A DNA stretch of 64,000 nucleotides from Leptospira adleri (lineage in GTDB: Bacteria > Spirochaetota > Leptospiria > Leptospirales > Leptospiraceae), in assembly GCF_002811985.1 (NCBI RefSeq), contig NZ_NPDU01000014.1, forward strand, positions 21,269-85,268. The letters are read 5' to 3'. The position numbers were made by a program, and so were the translations under genes. Shown one piece after another: positions 43,086 through 52,418 of the stretch (positions within the stretch are counted from its first letter, which is position 1; each line of letters opens with the position of its first letter). The notes beneath the pieces were generated by a model. It was not told the origin of the DNA, did no database searches, and was given only the letters and a program-made list of their open reading frames with translations.

Positions 43086-43203
43086 TGTAGGAACACCCAC
43101 CTATCTGGACCAGTTCGAAATTTTACAGAAGCCCAATGAGACGTAATTTGTAGGAACTCACACAAAATCCTCGTTTTTAGAAATTCTTGAACCAGTCCAG
43201 ATA
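43086..43203. repeat. Repeat cluster: two GTAGGAAC elements inside an inverted repeat
   Basis: TATCTGGACCAGTTC (43102-43116) is inverted at 43189-43203 as GAACCAGTCCAGATA with two mismatches. TGTAGGAACACCCACC (43086-43101) abuts the left arm, and TTTGTAGGAACTCACACAAA (43147-43166), itself a near-palindrome, lies between the arms. This is a compact composite element, about 120 bp, between the PycTM gene and the polymerase gene. Confidence 0.6.
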
Positions 43204-43270
43204 AGAATCCGATTTTGCGTTAAAAAACGAAACTAAATCGGAATATCACTGTATTGACCGAAGCGCAGAA

Positions 43271-45631
43271 TCAGGCGCTCATTCTTTTGTCCATTAAGAA
43301 TTTATGATATTCTTGCCAATAACGATCCTCGAAGGGAAGCCATCTTTGTTCGTCGATAAGAGAATCGAAATCTTTAAACGAAGCGAATTCGGACCAAATT
43401 TCGCGGAAAACGCCTGTAAGAAGTTTACGGTAGAACGTTTTGTCCCAGCGAATTTTTTTATTCTTCCGTCTAAAAACCGGAATCGCTTCTTCCGGAAGAT
43501 ACCATTGATCCTTGCTCTTTGAATTCCGATTCAAAACTAAATAACGGATTTTTTCACCTGCTTGAACTTCGATGCCCAGTTCCTTGAGATGAAGAAGAGA
43601 AAGCGACGCGGCGCCGTGCACTTCGTATTCTTCCAAATCCTTTGAAGTGGATCTACGAACCAAAAGTTCTTCCAGATCAACTTGTTCCGATCTGAGTCGG
43701 TAATCGTAACGATCGAAGATTTGCAAAATTTCCTTTTCGGAATCGATCAATTCTTTGATCGTAACTTTTTCCCGCATCCATTCCAACATTTCCTTTTGAG
43801 CGTCTTTGATAAAAACGGGGATGTCTTTTCTTCTGGAACCGATCCCTCTGCACTTTAATTTTCCCGATGAAAATCTTCCCATATAACGATTTGCGACCGG
43901 CATCTTCGGATCTTGGCTCGAAGCGGGAAAGAGAAGCCACGTATAAATACCATCGACGTCGATTTTAACGGACGTTTTTGCGGTGATCTCGGCGCAGAGA
44001 GAATCCAACTCGTCTTGTGAAAATGAAGAGGAATCTTCTTTGCGTATAAAAATACTGTCCGTGATTGCGTGAATAAAAACGTAACCCCTTTCTTCCGAAA
44101 TTTCCTTTGCGGTAAGAAGTTTTTCTCTTGCGAACGCGTTCACACTTTCGTGGCTTTCCAATCTTCCGAATTTAGCGTTTCTATATCCAAGATACCCGAA
44201 AGAGGTGACGAGCATCCATTTCAGGCTGGACTGTTTTAGTCCGCACTCTAAAAGTTCTCTTTCATCGGTTGAATTCTTTATAATATATTTATAATATTCC
44301 CTCCGTTCTAACACGTGTTTTAACGCCTCGGAAACGATACCTTTCCGTTTGTTGCAAATTTTGTAACCTAATCCGGGAACGATCGGAGTCGTCGAATCCT
44401 CCTCGCAGCAAGAGCAGTTCACACATTCGGGGGAGATATTGTGGAGAACCATGATGCTCGGATACATTTGTGCAAAGTCGAGTTGCGCGACGTTTTCCGC
44501 GGTCATTCCGAAAGTGACGTCGGGCTGAAACACAAGTCCGCCTTTGTCCGCTTCTAAAAGTTGAAGCGCCGTCTTTGGAGATTCTATCGCGCTCTTTTGC
44601 CAAGGAACGAGATACCCTCTTCTCAGGGCGACGTCCGTTTCTATCGCGGTCAAAGCCTTTCCAGTGGAGGCCCTCGCCATCTTTTGAATCGGAAGACGGG
44701 ATAGCCTTGCCAATTCGACGATGCCTAAGAGATCCGCTTCTTTGTGAACAAAGCTGTTTTCAGAATCAATATGCCAGCGTCCAAAAAGAGGATAAGAAGG
44801 CGCGCGGAACACGATCGTTCCGTATGTATTAAAACTCGTTCCCTTGGTTCGAATATTTCTTCGGATCGGACTGACGCCGTCTCTGTCAAACGCGGGAAAG
44901 ATTTTAAGTTTTTGAGCATGGGAGAAAAGATAAGGAAATATGATCTGATCTCCGTAAGAGGAAAGAATGATATCCGGGTCCTCTTGTTTGAGAAGACGAT
45001 CGATTTGAGATAAAAGTCTCTTCGGATCGGAACCTGGAAAATCCCAACAGCCGTCATGAGTTCGAAATACGATGGAATTATTTTTCAAATCGATTCTATG
45101 GCTCTGAGAAAGTTTCATAGAAAGAATTTTGAACTTAGGAACTTCATAGTTTAAGTTTTCTATCTCATCCAGAGAGGATATTTCTTGAATTCTCCTTCCA
45201 TCCTTATCTTCGGAATAGGAAAGTTTCAATTTGCACAAAGGAAATAATTTCTTTTCAACGAGATAGCTCGTAGGGATTTCTATGTCCGAATGAAAGATGT
45301 CGAATTTCCCGTAGAGCGCGTAGAGTTTTCTGGAAACTTGCGACAAAACGGAAGGACGAGAAATGCTAAGTTTTAAGACGGGAACCGTTTGGTTTTCATA
45401 GAAGAGTTTTTTTTCTTCATAAATAGGGATGTACGCAAGCGCTTTGAGTTGATAGAGCCTTTGAACCAATTTTTTGAGAATGGTTTCGTCTCCTCTGGCA
45501 TATATTACCGGTTGATAGAAATCGTAAAAAAGAGCGGATTTTCCCTTTTTATCGAGAATCCAAAGATGGATCCTGTCTTCTATATGATAAATATCGAATA
45601 GAGTACCTTCGATCCAATTCGTTTCAGCCAT
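43271..45631 (-). CDS. B-family DNA polymerase with degenerate exonuclease (PolB2/Dpo2-like)
   Basis: A 786-residue family B polymerase. Motif A is QLDFAQMYPSIM (Asp385), motif B SSLKWMLVTSFGYLGYRNA (Lys471) and motif C HAITDS (Asp525): both catalytic Asp positions remain, but the first Asp of the usual DTD is Ile. The proofreading site is lost: Exo I reads ILSMKLSQ instead of D-x-E, and Exo II YGDQIIFPYL lacks the F-D pair. A Cys cluster after motif A (Cys403, 406, 408, 409, 426) could bind zinc. By these features it resembles the PolB2/Dpo2 group of archaea. It is the third gene of a cassette and overlaps the small gene upstream by 8 nt. I infer error-prone translesion synthesis. Confidence 0.85.
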   Translation of the reverse strand: MAETNWIEGTLFDIYHIEDRIHLWILDKKGKSALFYDFYQPVIYARGDETILKKLVQRLYQLKALAYIPIYEEKKLFYENQTVPVLKLSISRPSVLSQVSRKLYALYGKFDIFHSDIEIPTSYLVEKKLFPLCKLKLSYSEDKDGRRIQEISSLDEIENLNYEVPKFKILSMKLSQSHRIDLKNNSIVFRTHDGCWDFPGSDPKRLLSQIDRLLKQEDPDIILSSYGDQIIFPYLFSHAQKLKIFPAFDRDGVSPIRRNIRTKGTSFNTYGTIVFRAPSYPLFGRWHIDSENSFVHKEADLLGIVELARLSRLPIQKMARASTGKALTAIETDVALRRGYLVPWQKSAIESPKTALQLLEADKGGLVFQPDVTFGMTAENVAQLDFAQMYPSIMVLHNISPECVNCSCCEEDSTTPIVPGLGYKICNKRKGIVSEALKHVLERREYYKYIIKNSTDERELLECGLKQSSLKWMLVTSFGYLGYRNAKFGRLESHESVNAFAREKLLTAKEISEERGYVFIHAITDSIFIRKEDSSSFSQDELDSLCAEITAKTSVKIDVDGIYTWLLFPASSQDPKMPVANRYMGRFSSGKLKCRGIGSRRKDIPVFIKDAQKEMLEWMREKVTIKELIDSEKEILQIFDRYDYRLRSEQVDLEELLVRRSTSKDLEEYEVHGAASLSLLHLKELGIEVQAGEKIRYLVLNRNSKSKDQWYLPEEAIPVFRRKNKKIRWDKTFYRKLLTGVFREIWSEFASFKDFDSLIDEQRWLPFEDRYWQEYHKFLMDKRMSA

Positions 45632-45893
45632 CTCCTTTTAAAACCTTGGCCGCATTTATTTCTTGTCTTAGTTTCTGTATTTCTTTTTTGAGATCAATCA
45701 TCATAGTTAAGAGCATGGTATCGATCGGATAAGGTGCAGACGCCATAACTCCGGCTTGCACTTGTAATTTCGCGGTTCGTATTAGATCATCAAAAACTTC
45801 TTGATCCGGTTTTCGAAGTCCGCGACGAAATTCAAGAAGGCCGGATTCCACCTGTTGCATTTGTCTGGAATAAGGAGTTACTGTTCTGCCCAT
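45624..45893 (-). CDS. Small helical protein of the PolB2-like cassette
   Basis: An 89-residue helical protein: MGRTVTPYSRQMQQVESGLL begins it, then FRRGLRKPDQEVFDDLIRTA and a C-terminal coiled coil (DLKKEIQKLRQEINAAK). This layout (MGRT start, FRR-x-LR-x-x-D-x-x-x-FD-x-L) resembles, from memory, small proteins encoded beside PolB2 genes in archaea (haloarchaeal DUF8156-like). Likely an adaptor that binds the polymerase or the RecA-like partner. It starts 6 nt after the RecA-like stop and overlaps the polymerase start by 8 nt, a sign of translational coupling. Confidence 0.7.
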   Translation of the reverse strand: MGRTVTPYSRQMQQVESGLLEFRRGLRKPDQEVFDDLIRTAKLQVQAGVMASAPYPIDTMLLTMMIDLKKEIQKLRQEINAAKVLKGDG

Positions 45894-45899
45894 ATTTTT

Positions 45900-46538
45900 T
45901 TATACCTCCGCGTTCTCTTCCAACGTTTCAATGGAAGGAATCGATTTCTTTCTTACTTTGAGATAAGAAAGTTGATTTTCAATTTTAAGTTCCCAGAGAT
46001 CGGACGAGGCGGCCGCCAGTTTCGGAAAGAAGTTCTGAAAAGTCGGATGTTTGTATTTCATGGATTCGATCACGAGGATCGGGATGTTCTTCGAATGAAT
46101 TGTTTCCAAGATCAATAACATCTTATCCAATAAAAATCTTCCTTCTTCTTCCTGAACGTCTCCGTCGAAGAATTGTTTGCAAGGCGCCAAAAGAAAATAG
46201 ATCATATCCTGCGACTTATTGTTCGCGATCGTCTTCAGCGCATCTAAGATCTGATAGGGTGTAAACGCCCTTTGCACAAAAATGTTTTCGAGCAAGGATT
46301 CGGGAGGAATTCTTCTTTTTCTCGTTTCTTCGGTAATTACGAACGGATTAAAACGAATTGCACAGTCCAGATTGAAAACTTTAAAACCCGAAACCGCAAA
46401 CGCATATTCCCATTGAAGCGCAAGATGATAGATTCCGGACATTCCCGTGAGCATACTCAATCCTTTTCGATTCCAGGAAAGAACCGGTTGGTAAAGGTTC
46501 GCGCCGGAGGATGGGCGTGTTGTCGTTTCTAAAAACAT
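45900..46538 (-). CDS. RecA-like protein lacking a functional Walker A motif
   Basis: A 212-residue protein that follows the RecA/RadA core in outline: KGLSMLTGMSGIYHLALQWE where the P-loop (GxxGxGKT) should be, then YAFAVSGFKVFNLDCAIRF and FNPF as in the strand after the P-loop, and LLENIFVQRAFTPYQILDAL, a RecA-type segment. The Lys and Thr of Walker A are replaced (GMSGIYH), so ATP binding by the usual mode is doubtful. This parallels ImuA and archaeal RadA-like partners of translesion polymerases. The ATG at 46536-46538 is chosen: an upstream in-frame TTG lies inside the LexA box. First gene of the cassette. Confidence 0.7.
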   Translation of the reverse strand: MFLETTTRPSSGANLYQPVLSWNRKGLSMLTGMSGIYHLALQWEYAFAVSGFKVFNLDCAIRFNPFVITEETRKRRIPPESLLENIFVQRAFTPYQILDALKTIANNKSQDMIYFLLAPCKQFFDGDVQEEEGRFLLDKMLLILETIHSKNIPILVIESMKYKHPTFQNFFPKLAAASSDLWELKIENQLSYLKVRKKSIPSIETLEENAEV

Positions 46539-46545
46539 AAATACT

Positions 46546-46578
46546 ATTCTAATGATAAGTATAAATTTGTAAAGCAAA
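46546..46578 (-). promoter_or_regulatory. LexA box overlapping the promoter of the PolB2-like cassette
   Basis: TTTG-TAAAG-CAAA at 46566-46578 fits the Leptospira LexA consensus TTTGN5CAAA exactly and is palindromic in the defined bases. On the minus strand TTTACA (46573-46568) and TAGAAT (46551-46546) separated by 16 nt form a plausible -35/-10 pair, so LexA binding would cover the -35. Transcription would start within about 1 nt of the ATG at 46538, and there is no Shine-Dalgarno, hinting at a leaderless message. Confidence 0.75.
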
Positions 46579-46979
46579 ATGTAGGATGATGAAAATGATA
46601 ATTGGAAAATATGTCTTATAAGATCGGAACTTCGGTTTTATGTTTAAAATTCACTACGCTGCAATCTCGTTTTCTGAAATTCCTCCGCGATTATCCGGAA
46701 TCAGGTTTCGGTTTTTCAGTTTTTTCGACGTTTGAAAAGAATTTTACAACTACGGAATTTTTAGTTCGTTTTAGTTGAATAAAAAAAGAAAAATATATTA
46801 TAAAAATATAATGTATTGGAGTTTGAAATTGAGAAATTGTTTATTTTTTAGAGAATTACCGGTGGGAAAGGCGTTCGTTCGGGATTAATTTTGTTGATTT
46901 GAAAGCGATTCTCCAAATAATCATGTATCTCAATTCGGAATTCCTATCCTGATTCTTTATAGATGAATTGTAAAACAAA
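46579..46979. other. 401-nt AT-rich divergent intergenic region
   Basis: Separates the SOS cassette (minus) from the sensor kinase gene (plus). Very A/T-rich between 46740 and 46850 with AAAAATATATTATAAAAATATA. No gene or known site is visible apart from the LexA box at its left edge. Confidence 0.5.
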
Positions 46980-48855
46980 ATGAACTTTGGTCGCCTGAGA
47001 ATGAAACAAATTATAGAATCTTTTGTCGGAAACGTTGCAGGTTTTCACAAGTATGGATTCGCGCTTTCCGGATTTTTGATTTTTCTTTTTGCGTTTCATT
47101 CGCTCCGTTCGGAAGAGGCGTCCTCGGAGCCTTTGAAAAAAATCAAACTGCAATTGAAATGGAGACATCAATTCCAATTCGCCGGATACTACGCCGCTAT
47201 TGAAAAAGGATTTTACCGCGATCAGGGGTTCGAAGTTGAAATTTTAGAATCCAATTTTAACGAAGAGCCGATCACTCAGGTTCTGAACGGAAGTGCGGAC
47301 TACGGAGTGGGTACTACGGACCTTCTTTTGATGAGAGAACGAAAAAAACCGGTGGTCGCACTTGCCGCGATCTTTCAACATTCTCCCTTATCCTTGTTGG
47401 TGAGAAAAGATTCCGGGATTAGAACTCTTCACGAGCTGGTCGGAAAGACCGTGATGATCGAGCCGCATTCTGCGGAGCTTTTCGCTTACTTTGAAAGAGA
47501 AGGAATTAATGCGAGCAAGATCTTTGTTCAACCGCATTCTTTTCATATCAACGATCTGAAAGACGGAAAGGTTTCCGCGATTTCGGTTTATCTCAGCGAC
47601 GAACCCTTTGCTTTGGAAAAAGATAGAATTCCATATCTGATCTTTTCTCCGAGAGCGGCCGGGATCGATTTTTATAGCGACATTCTTTTTACCACTGAAA
47701 AAAGAATCGAAGACTTTCCCGAAGAAGTAAAGGCGTTTCGGAGCGCGAGTATGAAAGGTTGGGAATACGCAAAACGGAATCCGGAAGAGATCGTTCAACT
47801 CATCTATCATAAATACAGCAAACGCCATTCTATCGAACACCTCCGTTTTGAAGCGGAGAAGATGAAAATTCTTCAACCCGATATCGTAGAGATCGGTCAC
47901 ATGAATTTGTATCGTTGGAAACATATCGCCGAAGTTTACGAAGAGCAGGGAATGTTAAAACCGGGTTTGGATTTGGGGTCCTTCGTTTATGATCCGAATC
48001 CAAAACACGATCTCGGTTGGCTCTACGGTATCCTTTTGGGATTTCTTTTGTTTTCGGTTGCGGTAATTTTGATCGCTTCGTATATCTTTTATTTAAACCG
48101 AAATCTTAAAATCAGTGAAACGCAATCCAGAGAAGCGAATCGAACAAAGGATAAATTTTTAGCGATCATCTCTCACGATCTGAGAGGTCCGATCGGAACG
48201 ATTCATCTTCTTTTTCGGGACGTCATCCGGAGTCCGAGCGACATGAACGAAGAAACTCTGGTTCAAGTCCGCTCTTCCATTCACAAAACATATCGGCTAT
48301 TGGAAGATCTACTTTTTTGGGCGGAAAATCAAAAAGGTGAAATGAAAATTCAGAAGGAACATTTTTCGATCCGAAAAGTCATAGAAGATACGAAAGAGCT
48401 TCTTTTCAATCAGGCCTTGCAAAAAGAAATTCAACTCATTTTAGAACCTGGCAAAGATTCTTTTGCGTTCGCAGATCCTTCTATGATTCAGCTCGTTCTT
48501 AGAAATCTCGTGGGGAACGCGATTAAGTTTACGAAGTCCGGAGGCTTCATCAAGATTCGAATGGAAGAATCGGCGGATTCCGTTTTGATTTCGGTTGTCG
48601 ATACGGGTGTTGGCATCTCTGAACTTTATCTCGAAAAACTCTTTCATCTCGAGGAACGAATTTCTTCCTCGGGAACGAATTTCTTCCTCGGGAACGAGGA
48701 ACGAGCCGGGGTCCGGTCTTGGTTTGATCATTTGTAAAGAATTTATTGAAAGAAACGGCGGGAGCATCGGAATCGAGAGCGAATTCGGAAAAGGAAGCCG
48801 GGTTTGGTTTTCGGTTCCGAAAGGAAAGTCCGATTCTTTTCGTGAGAAATCTTAG
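46980..48855 (+). pseudogene. Sensor histidine kinase with NMT1/THI5-like sensor domain, disrupted by a 19-bp duplication
   Basis: Predicted order: N-terminal hydrophobic segment, periplasmic NMT1/THI5-like binding domain at about 55-320 (LQLKWRHQFQFAGYYAAIEK then GFYRDQGFEVEI), membrane helix near 340-368, HisKA box DKFLAIISHDLRGPIGT with His about 399, N box RNLVGNAIKF and G1 box DTGVGIS. The frame then hits a perfect 19-bp tandem duplication at 48654-48691 and ends at 48737 after a spurious tail. The +1 frame carries the missing part (SGTRNEPGSGLGLIICKEFI to stop at 48855). Removing one copy gives an uninterrupted 618-residue kinase. As it stands the G2 box is lost, so phosphoryl transfer should fail. 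No response regulator gene is adjacent. Confidence 0.85.
48654..48691 (+). repeat. Perfect 19-bp tandem duplication breaking the kinase frame
   Basis: GAACGAATTTCTTCCTCGG occurs at 48654-48672 and again at 48673-48691 with no mismatch. A further partial GAACGA follows at 48692. Nineteen is 1 modulo 3, so loss of one copy restores the frame seen in the C-terminal part of the kinase. Confidence 0.95.
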
Positions 48856-48944
48856 AAATTCGAAGAATTCTTCCGGAATTTTGTTTCTATCATAAAACTT
48901 TCGTTGTTCCGACAAAGTGAATCTGTTCTCAAAAAGGTTGCAAC

Positions 48945-48959
48945 CGGACTTAAAGTCCG
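48945..48959. repeat. Perfect palindrome CGGACTT-A-AAGTCCG
   Basis: Preceded by AAAAAGGTTGCAAC, it is the best copy of the family also seen at 7252 and 12450. A perfect 7-bp stem with one central base. Confidence 0.55.
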
Positions 48960-49073
48960 TTTCCAAGAACGATTGGTAGAATCTGGTTTTATCAAAGAAA
49001 AGCGGATCTTTTGCTGGAAAGTGAGTTTTTTGGATCCGCGAATTCTAATCCATCTTTGTCCTAAGACATAAAA

Positions 49074-49242
49074 TGTAGGAACTCACACATTTTCGAATGA
49101 TAAGATTTGTCCCAAAACTGGGACAGAACCTTGCCGCTAGATCCTACTGACAAAGTAAAATAACGTTTTGGGACAGGCTCTAAGTAGGATTCCGATTCCT
49201 ACGAAAAAAGGAACGGGACGTTATTTGCGGGAACTCACACAG
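49074..49242. repeat. Two GTAGGAACTC elements and a TGTCCCA/TGGGACA hairpin
   Basis: TGTAGGAACTCACACATTTT at 49074-49093 and TTTGCGGGAACTCACACAG at 49224-49242 are members of the dispersed family. Between them TGTCCCA-aaac-TGGGACA (49108-49125) forms a stem, and TTTTGGGACAGGCTC near 49174 repeats one arm. The 48856-49305 stretch holds no gene. Confidence 0.65.
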
Positions 49243-49305
49243 AATATTACAATTTTCTAAAACGGAATTCTTTCTTTGGAGAGGTTTTAAGATCGTCCCT
49301 GAAAT

Positions 49306-49335
49306 AAAAAAAGGCGCCCTGACGGCGCCTTTTTT
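49306..49335. terminator. Bidirectional terminator at the end of glyA
   Basis: A7, then GGCGCC (49313-49318), loop CTGAC, GGCGCC (49324-49329) and T6 form a symmetrical terminator usable on both strands. It lies 25 nt after the glyA stop on the minus strand. Confidence 0.92.
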
Positions 49336-49359
49336 ATTCTCAATGAGAAAAACTGTCTT

Positions 49360-50607
<1,248 letters not shown>

Positions 50608-50654
50608 CGTGGCCCTTCTTTTCTAACGGATTTATGAAGTAGAATGGAACCCGA

Positions 50655-51503
50655 TCAATCTCTGAGGATGAAATCCATCCTCGAATACTTGTTCTCAAGG
50701 AGAGTTTTCGCTTCTCTGAGAATCAATTTTGTAAATCGGAGATCCTTCTCTGTGTCCATTCTGGAAAGGCCCAGGGATTCGGCAAATACATGAGATAGGT
50801 CTTGGCCAAATTTTAGGGTGGAAAAATGCGCGGGGAGGGCGGTGACGAAGTCGGAATGTTTTCGATTCTTTCTGTATTCCGGTTCTTCGGGCGGATGTTT
50901 GAGAAGTCCGGAGACCCTTTCGATGAGGGAAGGTCTTAGGATCAATGTGCCATGATGGACGACCGCGCCCTTTTTTCGAAATTGTGCGTTTCCCGAGATC
51001 TTCTTCTCCAATCCTTGATCGATCACCGCAAGATCCGATTTGCCTCTGAAAGAAGCGTCTAACGTTTGTTTTTTCAAAGACGAGATCACAAGACTTAAAA
51101 AATAATCGTAGGATTCCTTCACTTTGTAGAGTTCCGGTTTTACGTCCAAGGAGATGAAGAAGGTAAAATTTAGATTCTCTTCCGGATGATGAACTACGGT
51201 TCCTCCGCCGCTCGCTCTTCTTACGATCGCCGGCGAAGAATTTTTCCGAATGATTTTTTTGTTTCTGAGAACGGATTCTTTTCCCGCGTTTTTTTCGGAT
51301 TCTAAGAACGGATTTAAAATTTCAGATAGGACCGTCTCTTCCGGTTTTTCAGAAAGTCCGACTACTATGGAGAATGGGTTTTTCCAGATTCGGAGTCCGG
51401 CTCCGTATCCGGAGGAGACGAGATGAAGTCCTATAGCTTCTTCGATGGCGAGGTTGTATGTTGCGCTTCGCTTTGAGTTTTGAAAAAAGGAAAAAGTTCG
51501 CAT
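50655..51503 (-). CDS. Lipoate-protein ligase A family protein
   Basis: A 282-residue biotin/lipoate ligase-fold enzyme that should attach lipoate (or octanoate) to E2 and H proteins. The signature RRASGGGTVVHHPEENLNFT matches the RR-x-SGGG-x-V-x-H core, and EKKISGNAQFRKKGAVVHHG contains the lipoyl-AMP-binding KISGNAQ. An insert of about 35 residues (FLESEKNAGKESVLRNKKII) before the signature is unusual. It is functionally connected to the sucB lipoyl domain later in this window and, as glyA neighbour, to the glycine cleavage H protein. Confidence 0.85.
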   Translation of the reverse strand: MRTFSFFQNSKRSATYNLAIEEAIGLHLVSSGYGAGLRIWKNPFSIVVGLSEKPEETVLSEILNPFLESEKNAGKESVLRNKKIIRKNSSPAIVRRASGGGTVVHHPEENLNFTFFISLDVKPELYKVKESYDYFLSLVISSLKKQTLDASFRGKSDLAVIDQGLEKKISGNAQFRKKGAVVHHGTLILRPSLIERVSGLLKHPPEEPEYRKNRKHSDFVTALPAHFSTLKFGQDLSHVFAESLGLSRMDTEKDLRFTKLILREAKTLLENKYSRMDFILRD

Positions 51504-51564
51504 TTGTTCTTCTTTGCAGTATCTGAGATTTCTTTTTTTTCCGCAATCGGTTTGCGGTGGGAAA

Positions 51565-51637
51565 TGTGTGAGTTCCTACTTTTTCAATTCAAGGAGGATC
51601 TGTCTGCTAGAATGGAAATGTATGAGTTCCTACTTTT
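51565..51637. repeat. Two copies of the GAGTTCCTAC element
   Basis: TGTGTGAGTTCCTACTTTTT at 51565-51584 and TGTATGAGTTCCTACTTTTA at 51619-51638 lie 54 bp apart in the gap between the lipoate ligase and the acetyltransferase. An open frame reads through both (MCEFLL and MYEFLL), which I regard as accidental. Confidence 0.7.
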
Positions 51638-51785
51638 AGGTGACAAGGCAGGACTTGACTATTGTTCCAACAAACTTTCCAAAGAAGAATTTCTATTGCG
51701 GAAAAAATTGAATTCAGAATTTGGAAAAATTTTTTCGAACTCGATTCTTATTGTCAGATGCGAGTAGGGGAGAAGTCCGGCTCGA

Positions 51786-52385
51786 TTAGTTTCTTCCTAA
51801 TTTAAATTGAAGATGGCATTTTACGGTCGGCCATTCGTTCGAAATGATGCTGTAGACCGCAGTATCCCTCAGGGTTCCATTTGGCATTTTCCTATGATTT
51901 CGAATGACTCCGTCCAGGCTCGCTCCGAGCCTTGAAATCGCTTTTCGAGAAGCCTCATTGAGTTTATGAGTTCTGAATTCGATCGCTATACAATCCAGAT
52001 TTTCGAAGGCGTGTTCTAAAAGGAGGAGTTTGCATTCCGTGTTTACAGCGGTTTTTTGAGCTTCTTTGCAATACCAAGTTGAACCGATTTCCATTCGATT
52101 TGCAAATTTTTCGATATTCATAAAGCGGGTGCTTCCCAGAATTTTTTGATCTTCTTTGCGTTTTACGACGAATGGAAGAGAAAGTTTTTCGCTTTCTTCC
52201 GCGATTGCTCTTTCGATCCAAACCTTCATTTCTTCCGGAGAAGGAACGAGCGTAAACCAGAGCTTCCAAAGTTCTCCGTCTTTTACCGCTTCTATTAAAG
52301 AATCCTTATGTTCCATTCTCAAAGGATGAAGTTCTACGTGTTTTCCCGAGAGAATGATCGGTTCCGGAGGGTAAGAATGTTTCAT
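51786..52385 (-). CDS. GNAT family N-acetyltransferase (RimJ/RimL-like)
   Basis: A 199-residue acetyltransferase. The acetyl-CoA fold of the Acetyltransf_3 type is visible in IILSGKHVELHPLRMEHKDS, then GSTRFMNIEKFANRMEIGST, AVNTECKLLLLEHAFENLDC and IEFRTHKLNEASRKAISRLG. The closest named groups acetylate ribosomal protein N-termini or amino-acid derivatives, but the substrate cannot be deduced. AGGAGAGAGG is about 12 nt upstream of the ATG. It is flanked on both sides by GAGTTCCTAC repeat units. Confidence 0.85.
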   Translation of the reverse strand: MKHSYPPEPIILSGKHVELHPLRMEHKDSLIEAVKDGELWKLWFTLVPSPEEMKVWIERAIAEESEKLSLPFVVKRKEDQKILGSTRFMNIEKFANRMEIGSTWYCKEAQKTAVNTECKLLLLEHAFENLDCIAIEFRTHKLNEASRKAISRLGASLDGVIRNHRKMPNGTLRDTAVYSIISNEWPTVKCHLQFKLGRN

Positions 52386-52418
52386 CGTATTTTTAATCCT
52401 CTCTCCTGAAGAATTTTA

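Noticed and set aside
51480..51767. 95-codon open frame between lipoate ligase and acetyltransferase
   Set aside because: It is built from two GAGTTCCTAC repeats (MCEFLL, MYEFLL) and has no ribosome site or homology.
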